From Oxytricha trifallax (taxonomy: Eukaryota > Ciliophora > Spirotrichea > Sporadotrichida > Oxytrichidae): a DNA stretch of 64,000 nt. The position numbers and the translations under genes were made by a program. The notes under the pieces are model-generated. The model saw nothing but the letters and a program-made list of their open reading frames with translations, did no database searches and was not told the origin of the DNA. Location of the stretch: positions 1-64,000 of the forward strand of contig ARYC01000818.1 in assembly GCA_000711775.1 (NCBI GenBank), read 5' to 3'. Shown here in pieces: positions 57,380 to 64,000 of the stretch; position 1 is the stretch's first letter, and each line of letters begins with the position of its first letter.

Positions 57380-58110
57380 TTCATATTGCATTTATATTAT
57401 ATATTGGGGAGTAGTGAAATTACCAATTAATCAATTTAGTATTATAATATTAATTCTAGATACCTTACCCTTAGAGTTAATTAATTCTTTCTTTAATTTT
57501 TTCAAAATATTTTTATAAAAATATTAAAGATTAATAATTATTCATTAATTCTTATTTATATCAATAAAAAATGGAATTAGATCAATTACTTATTAACTTT
57601 TGCTAAATTAATATAATTAAATTATTTGATAAGCTTATCTACATAATACTTCACTTTTGTTTAAAATACCCAAAATTCAAAACTAAAAACAAGAATAATA
57701 TTTTCATAAGATTACCCCATTCGTATGAACTTACTACTGGCATTATATTTAAATATATAAGTAAAAAAATTTAATTAATCTAAATTATATGATATTTTTG
57801 AACGTTTCAGTTAAAACCTTAAAAATGAATAAAAAATATCACGTAAATAAAATATTGATTTTTGTTTTTAATTGTTCATAATTTACTGCATTAGTTCTTA
57901 TCTTTCCTTGATTTTTAGATTGTATATTTTTTAATTATACAAACTCAATTATAAAATATTTATAACTGTTGCTTATATTAATAAAGTAATCTTTTATAAT
58001 ATATAATAAAAGAAGTTTTTTAAATATACACGTTAATAATTATTTTTTTATTCATTTAATTAAATAAGGATTTCTACTTAAAAAAATTATTATAACAATT
58101 AATTTAATTT
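57380..58110. other. AT-rich spacer
   Basis: No coding island or element recognised. It separates two gene D islands. Confidence 0.5.
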
Positions 58111-58124
58111 AATTTGAGGGTTTA

Positions 58125-58199
58125 AGTAACAAACTTGTACCCACTCAGAGGTCAAAATGAAATCGTTGTAACCCTCAGAGAGCCAACTTGCTTGAGCTT
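58125..58199 (+). CDS. Gene D, MDS with verified right pointer
   Basis: Reads NLYPLRGQNEIVVTLREPTC, ending in pointer AGCTT (58195-58199), repeated at 58350-58354. Joining gives PTCLSLAKQMSATS in frame. Confidence 0.85.
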
Positions 58200-58349
58200 C
58201 AATCCATTTATTTATAGTAATACCTCTTTTTAATATTATTTCCATAATCAAATTTATTATGCTAGTATAATAATTAATTTTTTTAAAAAAAACTGAACTA
58301 ATGTTTATATAGTAATTTTTGAAAATATCAAAAAATAGGGAATGTAACT

Positions 58350-58464
58350 AGCTTAGCAAAGCAAATGAGCGCAACTTCTGTAATCTCAGCTGTTGAGAGA
58401 GACTCTTATAATGGAAATATCAATGTCTTTATTAATAACATCGGCAAGGCTGAGACAAAATCTT
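58350..58464 (+). CDS. Gene D, MDS with both pointers verified
   Basis: Reads SLAKQMSATSVISAVERDSY then NGNINVFINNIGKAETKS, ending in pointer AAATCTT (58458-58464), repeated at 58538-58544. Joining gives AETKSFLVQATTV in frame. The NG-x-I-x-V-x-I-x-N-x-G pattern is that of an Ig-like beta sandwich. With the following CPF region it weakly recalls the ectodomain of the gamete fusogen HAP2/GCS1, which I cannot confirm. Confidence 0.88.
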
Positions 58465-58515
58465 ATTATTAGAATTTTTATAAAGTTATTAAGAATTATT
58501 CATAAATTAATGATT

Positions 58516-58872
58516 TCAATTTAATGCTTATTTATTGAAATCTTTCCTTGTCCAAGCTACAACTGTATATGCCGGAAAATGTCCATTCAATGATAAAATA
58601 TTTAATAAAATAACATAACATCTTTTAATTTCTTGTTAATTGAGACCATTCACTGCAAGGAATATATCTGTAATTATAATACAAATTCTATTATTTAAAT
58701 TGCATTTTAATGTGATAGATTTTAATATAAACTCTGGATTCAATGAAATTAAAGTTATTCCAAGGTCTTGAGCAAGCAGCAAATTACTCTCAATCGATTC
58801 TGATTTAGAGTTGAAATATTGAAAATATTGAATAAGGAGTGGCTGTGATAAAAATTCATAGTTTTGCTTCAT
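58516..58872 (-). CDS. Antisense ORF across a gene D IES and MDS
   Basis: ATG at 58872, TGA at 58516-58518, 118 residues in the ciliate code: MKQNYEFLSQPLLIQYFQYF, SNLLLAQDLGITLISLNPEF and, near the end, GHFPAYTVVAWTRKDFNK. Residue balance is better than typical spacer, but its 3' third is antisense to a pointer-verified MDS, so it is more likely a shadow than a gene. Confidence 0.25.
58538..58590 (+). CDS. Gene D, MDS with both pointers verified
   Basis: Reads KSFLVQATTVYAGKCPF, ending in pointer TTCAA (58586-58590), repeated at 59070-59074. Joining gives AGKCPFKVQFPMISN in frame. Confidence 0.88.
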
Positions 58873-59069
58873 GATTCAATCTAAACTTAAAAGATTTACA
58901 AGTATATTTTAAAATTAATTCAATCTACTAAATATTATAATATTTATATATATAAACCCCAAAACCCCAATACATATATGCGTGATAAATCTATAAGTTG
59001 GTATAGTGATGATTTAATATCGATAAATAGCGAAATTCCAAACTTCACAATTTAACTTATTATAGGGCC

Positions 59070-59280
59070 TTCAAAGTGCAGTTTCCAATGATCAGTAATG
59101 TGGGAAAAAAGTTCGAATTTTATTTCGGTCCCATACTTTACCATTGGATAGAGCACAGTGCGTAGATGAAGAATATGTGGTCCTTACCCTACTTTTGACA
59201 TCTGTGAGCTGAGTTGCGTCATTTGCAAGGTTCATGGGGCACTCGTTTTGAACCTCCCTCTTTTCCTTAATTCAAATTTT
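59070..59280 (+). CDS. Gene D, MDS with verified left pointer
   Basis: Starts with TTCAA and reads KVQFPMISNVGKKFEFYFGP then ILYHWIEHSAQMKNMWSLPY before a TGA near 59200. A neighbouring frame continues as PYPTFDICELSCVICKVHGA and LVLNLPLF. A very short IES or a frame change near 59185 would reconcile the two. Cys-rich second half. Confidence 0.75.
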
Positions 59281-59321
59281 AATTAAATTATTAATACTAT
59301 TAAATTTTAAAACTTAACTAC

Positions 59322-59492
59322 TATGGTGGAATTCAAAGGACCATAGTCTCGTTCATGTGCACTTGCTTTAGCTCTCAATTCCTGCAAAAGCGTAGACTTC
59401 ATGTCTCTCTTGCCTGCGGTCATTATTTCCAATCAGTGCAATAAAATCCCAAGTTTAATCGAGCAGGGGTTTTGGGGTTTTGAAGGGATATA
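59322..59492 (+). CDS. Gene D, MDS
   Basis: Reads GPQSRSCALALALNSCKSVD, FMSLLPAVIISNQCNKIPSL then IEQGFWGFEG. The GGGGTTTTGGGGTTTT word at 59466-59481 is read as GFWGF. With the C4A4 word at 58954-58968 it could be mistaken for a transposon end. Three Cys suggest a secreted or extracellular region. Confidence 0.7.
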
Positions 59493-59761
59493 AGCATTTA
59501 TTGTTAAGCTTATTTTAATTAAGCTAAATTTAATTCCATTTAAGCAAATAAGTTTATCAATTCTCCATCTATAGCTAATACAATTCAAATACAATCTATT
59601 TAAAATATTTTTTATTGATAAATAAAGTATATATAATATCTATCGCAATTCCTTAACAAATAATAATTTATATTTGTTCCTCCAATTTTTATATCTTATA
59701 ATTTTAATTTTTTTATTCATTTTTCTTTACTTGATAAAATAGATTTATAAAATATTGGTAT

Positions 59762-59960
59762 TGACGTCCTCAAGTCACAGATGACGTCCTCCGGTCACAG
59801 ATGACGTCAGGAAGTCACAGGTGACGTCAGGAAGTCACAAGGTGACGTCCGCAAGTCACACTGACGTCAGGAGTTCACAGGTGACGTCCTCCAGTCACAG
59901 GTGACGTCCTCCAGTCACAGATGACGTCAGCAAGTCACAGATGACATCAGAAAGTCACAG
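59762..59960 (+). repeat. Left subterminal tandem array
   Basis: About ten units such as TGACGTCAGGAAGTCACAGG and TGACGTCCTCCAGTCACAGG, 19-21 bases each. Every unit contains the palindrome GACGTC, and many contain TGACGTCA, the CREB/bZIP-type half-site pair. Possible transposase binding sites. Confidence 0.9.
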
Positions 59961-60027
59961 TATTATAAATAAGGAAATTTATTTGTAATAAACGTTCAAA
60001 GCACTCAATTTTTTACGGGAGGGTCTT

Positions 60028-60748
60028 ATGACTGCAACAACTAGCATTTCGGGATCACAAGTGGTGGAACTTCTTGTTCACAACCATAGAAAAATAAATA
60101 ATAACATGGGTCAAGTGGCGATAACCCCTTTAAATATTTGGAGACAAAGCCTCCGAAAAGACAATTATGAAAGATAATTTGTTTTTATTTAGTTGTATGA
60201 AACCTTGTAACCCACTTAAATTTGAACTATTCTTACCTGAAGAAGCAATATTCGATAGATAGTATGGCTAGTTTGGTTAATTGAAGAGCATGTAAAGATG
60301 TAAAAATGTTATAGATGAAAAAAAAACAAGAAATACCATAAAAAGACTAGTTAGCTAATTTTTCGCATAAATTAGTATTGTACATACCTAAGACTGGTAA
60401 TCAAATTTTTGAATAAATGCAAGAATAATGTCTTGAATGTTCAAAATATTAATGCAAACATTATAGGATGATGATTCATATAAATCCAATTAAAGGAGTT
60501 TTGCCTTACTTGAATATTGGGTCAAGAATGTGCATGAAATGATGAACAGCTACACAGACATAATAAAAGATTTTAGTCGAAAATTGTAGCAAAATAATCT
60601 AATAAAAATAAGAATTAATCAAGCTTAAAAATACATACTCAATGTATTTTTATATAAAAAAATTTATAATTAATTAGTAACGATGAAGTTTTTAAGATTA
60701 CATTTAATATACAATCCGAAATTTTTTTATCAAATGAATTGCATCTGA
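60028..60748 (+). pseudogene. Decayed ORF of the GACGTC element
   Basis: ATG at 60028 opens MTATTSISGSQVVELLVHNH, then RQSLRKDNYERQFVFIQLYE to a TGA at 60223. The reading continues in shifted frames: KFELFLPEEAIFDRQYGQFG, IPKTGNQIFEQMQEQCLECS, and FALLEYWVKNVHEMMNSYTD, finally ending at TGA 60746-60748. A CLECSKYQCKHY cluster could bind zinc. About three frame changes. Presumably the element's transposase or an accessory protein. I cannot place a DDE core. The reverse strand 60730-60870 also has a short readable frame (VRDQKEWIPLFEQPKLNKQL), of uncertain meaning. Confidence 0.55.
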
Positions 60749-60927
60749 ACCTTGTCAGGGTGCCAACTCCTTGAACTCAGCAATTATTTGTTTAACTTTG
60801 GTTGTTCAAACAAGGGGATCCACTCTTTTTGATCCCGCACAAAGGACACTGCCGGAAAAGTCAATAGAAATATCTTATATAGTGCTTCCCAAATCTATCA
60901 CATTAAATCTCAATATTTATTATAATG

Positions 60928-61084
60928 TGACCTCCTGACGTCATCTGTGACCTCGACGTACCTGGCTCTGACGTATCTGTGACTGGATGACGTCAGTGTA
61001 CTTCCCCACGTCACCTGTGACCTCTGACGCAGTTGACTCGACATCACTGTACCCCTGACGTCTCTCTGAGAGGACGTCAATACC
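60928..61084 (-). repeat. Right subterminal tandem array
   Basis: Inverted, more degenerate version of the left array (GTGACCTCCTGACGTCATCT, CCCCACGTCACCTGTGACCT). Divergence from the left array suggests the copy is not recent. Confidence 0.8.
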
Positions 61085-61091
61085 AAATATT

Positions 61092-62430
61092 GATATTTTT
61101 AAAGTAAATTTATATATAAAATTCAAAAAATTAAAGAATCAATAAATTTATCTGTAATTCTCATTTTAAAGCATTTTTATATCAATTCATATTTAAGACT
61201 TATTTATTTACTAATAATTTTTCATAAGTTCATAATTTGATGTAATTTAGAAATGATTCTCATGATATTTGCAGAATGCAAACAAATTGATCATGTCAAT
61301 TTCAAATTGGATCTGATAACTTTCAAAAATTGATCTGATGATCAATTACTTTCAATCTCAAATTTGTACTTCTCAATTCTAAATATTTGAGATTTGAGAG
61401 AATTGCATTTCTAAATTCTTGAGGAAATTTCCTTTTGGAATTCTCAAATATGATCATTGATTCTCAAATATAAGTCAAATATTTACAAATATAAATTTAT
61501 TCTCAATATATTTTATATAAAAAATTAAATTAAAAAGTCTATTGTAAAAATTCTTTAATATACTGTAATTATCACTTCCAATACTTAAAAATGTTATTTT
61601 ATTTTATTTATAAGTCTTTTTCCTTATATTTAAAACTTCATCAATGATTGCAATAGTAATATAGCTGTTTATATTTATCAGATAAATTAAATAAAAATAG
61701 ATTTCTAATTTAAATGAAAAAATTATAAAATAAATTTACTCATAATTTATAAATAAATATATAAAAAATTTTTAGTTTGAGTCATTAAAACAATATAAAA
61801 ATATAAAATTTATTAAAAAATACTATCTAACAATAAATTTATTAGTAACAATGATATATATTTATCAGAGGAATCGTAGAATTTGATGATATACAGAAAT
61901 AAAAATAGCATATACATTATTTTATATAACAATCTTATTATAAATACTCTAAATTTTATTATATAAGCCTAATATACATTAAATTAATGTTAATTAAATA
62001 AGATATGTTTACTATCAATTTTTTATATCTTTTACTTTATATATTTCAAATATATCTAAATTATTATTGTAGAGAATATAAATATAGAGTAATAAAAGCT
62101 TTTATTTTATTTAAAATTTGTAAATACTTACCTCTAAGATTAGTCGTAGTCTAAAAATAAATCATAATTTTATAATTTATAGCCATATTGTATTTATATA
62201 GATTTTGTATTGTTTTATATTCTTCTCCTAATTTAATGTCTGATAATTTTGTATTTCTAAAAAAATTTTTGCATTTATTAATTGAATCATTTTAAGAATT
62301 GAAAGATTATAGATGAATTGAATCAGTTTTAATTTGTTTGATCTATCCACTTTTTATGTTGCATTTACAATTTTCTATTGATTTTTAGCAATCTGAATTC
62401 AATTTGTTCCATTTTTGTTCCTAAAAAAAT
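61092..62430. other. AT-rich stretch with a cluster of irregular repeats
   Basis: 61260-61480 holds recurring AATTGATC, TCTCAAAT and ATTTGAGA words in both orientations, forming several small hairpins. The rest to 62430 is plain AT-rich spacer with no gene seen. Confidence 0.5.
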
Positions 62431-62439
62431 AAAAAAGTT

Positions 62440-62760
62440 TTATATTGACTAAAGTACGAAAAAACTGGATCCAAAGAGTTTGGTACCTAGAAGAACACTG
62501 CTCACTGATCAGGTGAGCTGCTATAAGCAACTATTCTCTCAAGGGGGGTAACTTACGTTCTGCTCGTTACATTGTAGCTTAGAACTTGGTATTTAACGCA
62601 AGTCTATTTTGGAGGCTACAACAAACTCTGAGTTTACGTATTTACGCTGCCCTTGGGTCGGCATTACCAAACTCTTAGGGGAATATAACTACGATTCAAA
62701 GAGACTTTACTTACAATGTTTATATAAAATTCTTTACTTTTTAATAATTGCTTGAGTCAC
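62440..62760 (+). CDS. Long isolated MDS, unknown protein
   Basis: One uninterrupted frame: STKKLDPKSLVPRRTLLTDQ, VSCYKQLFSQGGQLTFCSLH, CSLELGIQRKSILEATTNSE, FTYLRCPWVGITKLLGEYNY, then DSKRLYLQ. GC is far above the surroundings. Four Cys suggest an extracellular or metal-binding region. It may be a downstream part of gene D. No family recognised. Confidence 0.8.
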
Positions 62761-62769
62761 TGATTAGTT

Positions 62770-63055
62770 AATAAAGTTGCATTCCAACTTGAATCTTATG
62801 CTAGGGGAATTTTTATTTAGGGCAAGTTTTCTTAAGTTAATTTTTTGATTTTAATTTTATTTCAATTTAAATTTTATTTCAACTGACTTACTATTCCAAA
62901 TAGTAAGTCAAATCCCATTTGCCTATTACAATAGGGCTTTATTATTAATAAGTTTATTAAAAATTTTGAAACTTATTTCAAGCAAATTTAGGTCATTTAA
63001 GGTTCATTTATGAACCAGTAGGGGAATTATGGAAAATTTCGATTTCCAAATTTAT
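62770..63055 (+). CDS. Small MDS islands
   Basis: 62780-62845 reads VAFQLESYARGIFIQGKF or, in another frame, NLMLGEFLFRASFL. 62993-63050 reads HLRFIYEPVGELWKISI. Between them GACTTACTATTCCAAATAGTAAGTC-type pairing (62884-62908) forms a perfect small hairpin. Confidence 0.4.
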
Positions 63056-63059
63056 TTAA

Positions 63060-63800
63060 AATAAATTAAATTAAATTTATTTTTAGTTTAAAACTTAAAA
63101 TGTTTTATTATACATTTTTATTTAATAACCACTTCAATTTATTATTATAATCTTATTATTTACTTGTTAATTTATATAAATTTCTTATGTTCGAAAAATT
63201 GGAATCATGCCTAGTTATTTAATGAATACTTTTACATTTATCATTCAGCAATACTTAGTCTAAGTTTTCATAAGTAGCAATAAATTTATAAATTTAAATA
63301 AAATAAATTTCTAGTATATTTATCAATTTCTAATTCTTTTCTTTCATTATTTTTAGTAAATAAGCTTAATATAGTTACTTATGAAAATTAAAAGTCTTAA
63401 TTGAAACATAAATTTAAATCTATTTTAAATTAACTTATATATAAATTAAAAAGCATGTTTAAGTTTAACAATGAAATAGAATACTTGAAATAAATTGATT
63501 TATAATTTATTTGAAAAAATGAAATAAGTCTTATAAGAAATGTTCTTTAATTAATTTTATATTTTATTTAAATTTTTTCTTGTTCAAATACAAATGAATA
63601 GTAAAGTTGGCTTATTAATTCTAAAGCTTTTATGGGAAATAAAACTATAAGAAATCTTGATACAAGGAATTAAGTCTTATAAGGAAAAGTTTGACATAAG
63701 GCTTTTATGTAAATTTTCATGATAAAAAGGGTTTGAGTATTATCTTATATGATTTTCATTTTTACCACTAATAATCCTTACTTAATACTTAAGTTCAAAT
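63060..63800. other. AT-rich spacer
   Basis: No coding island, element or RNA gene supported. Confidence 0.5.
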
Positions 63801-63812
63801 CTTCTAATAAAG

Positions 63813-63990
63813 TCACAGGTCTTTAAGTGAGATAGATTCCAAAGCAGCAGTTAAGACATGATAGTAGCATCTCCTAACAAGATTCTGATTTATTCTACTT
63901 ATATTCATGACAAGCTCTTTCATAAAGGCAGCCCAATAACCTCTATAAGAGTTAACTTATCTTAACTTACTTTGATTAAGCTCTAGTATT
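63813..63990 (-). CDS. 3' terminal MDS of a minus-strand gene
   Basis: Reads ILELNQSKLRQVNSYRGYWA, AFMKELVMNISRINQNLVRR, CYYHVLTAALESISLKDL and then TGA at 63813-63815. Natural codon use and residue balance, GC-raised. The N-terminal part should lie to the right, beyond the window. Probably a helical intracellular protein. Family not recognised. Confidence 0.75.
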
Positions 63991-64000
63991 CAAGGGATTC

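Larger units (their letters stand above)
59757..61084. mobile_element. Transposon with GACGTC tandem-repeat ends and 7-bp target duplication
   Basis: Terminal inverted repeat GGTATTGACGTCCTC (left) and GAGGACGTCAATACC (right). Identical flanks AAATATT at 59750-59756 and 61085-61091 indicate a 7-bp target duplication. The left end has ten roughly 20-base units of TGACGTC-NN-N-AAGTCACAG type (to about 59960). The right end has about eight degenerate inverted units (60928-61084). The core holds a decayed plus-strand ORF. The organisation, long ends built of short tandem repeats, recalls Foldback-type elements, but I do not recognise the family. Confidence 0.88.

Noticed and set aside
58954-59481. 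Apparent 0.5-kb element with TBE-like C4A4 and G4T4 ends
   Set aside because: The right word lies inside a well-supported MDS (GFWGF) and the left in an IES. The enclosed DNA contains pointer-verified coding sequence of gene D, and no target duplication fits.
60941-61126. Minus-strand ORF of 61 residues
   Set aside because: Runs through the right tandem GACGTC array of the transposon. The apparent residues follow the repeat.
1-64000. rRNA genes, complete tRNA genes, CRISPR arrays, bacterial-type operons or promoters
   Set aside because: None seen; the composition, code and element types are those of a ciliate germline.

Overview
The window looks like germline (micronuclear) DNA of a hypotrich/spirotrich ciliate of the Oxytricha-Stylonychia type. 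It is extremely AT-rich. Readable protein appears only as short, more GC-rich islands that use TAA and TAG as glutamine and TGA as the only stop. Neighbouring islands end and begin with the same short direct repeat (for example ATCTTT at 26031 and 26074, AAATCTT at 58458 and 58538). Removing one repeat plus the spacer restores the frame, so the islands are macronuclear-destined segments (MDS) and the spacers are internal eliminated sequences (IES). A complete-length TBE transposon with telomere-like C4A4 ends, a hypotrich germline hallmark, lies at 27201-31283.

Layout. 1-2170: AT-rich with a decayed foldback element. 2174-3822 (minus): an unrecognised gene in about five MDS. 4.5-8 kb: isolated small MDS. 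8.1-9.2 kb: a nested palindromic element. 9465-26850 (plus): the MDS of one or more Asn/Thr-rich, probably glycosylated surface proteins, ending in a Thr-rich stalk. 27201-31283: TBE with transposase, 22-kDa-type and zinc-finger/kinase 57-kDa-type genes. 32455-40345 and 42470-47950: two paralogous copies (B and C) of a second surface-type gene, C more decayed. Between them (40905-41605) lies a duplicate of the 3' end of the first gene with a mucin-like Thr-Arg-Ala repeat. 47.8-52.5 kb: scattered MDS and a larger coding-like region (50068-51675). 57.2-59.5 kb: a well-resolved chain of MDS with pointers. 59757-61084: a transposon with tandem GACGTC repeats in its ends. 62.4-64 kb: further MDS, including the 3' end of a minus-strand gene at the right edge.

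The spacers are packed with palindromic, non-autonomous elements: seven copies of one foldback family (tips near TATTGTAGGAATACATT), about seven of a family with GGGGGAAGTTTCCTG tips, and several singletons. Two elements carry GC-rich ORFs unlike their surroundings (43870-44172 and 55063-55380). The surface genes must be assembled by DNA elimination before expression. TBE transposases are known in Oxytricha to take part in that elimination, but this TBE copy has a Val in place of the third catalytic acid and several frame breaks.

Limits: boundaries of islands are approximate to about 10-20 bases except where a pointer is named. With TGA as the only stop, long open frames arise by chance in such AT-rich DNA, so calls rest on base composition, codon content, paralogy and pointers rather than length.
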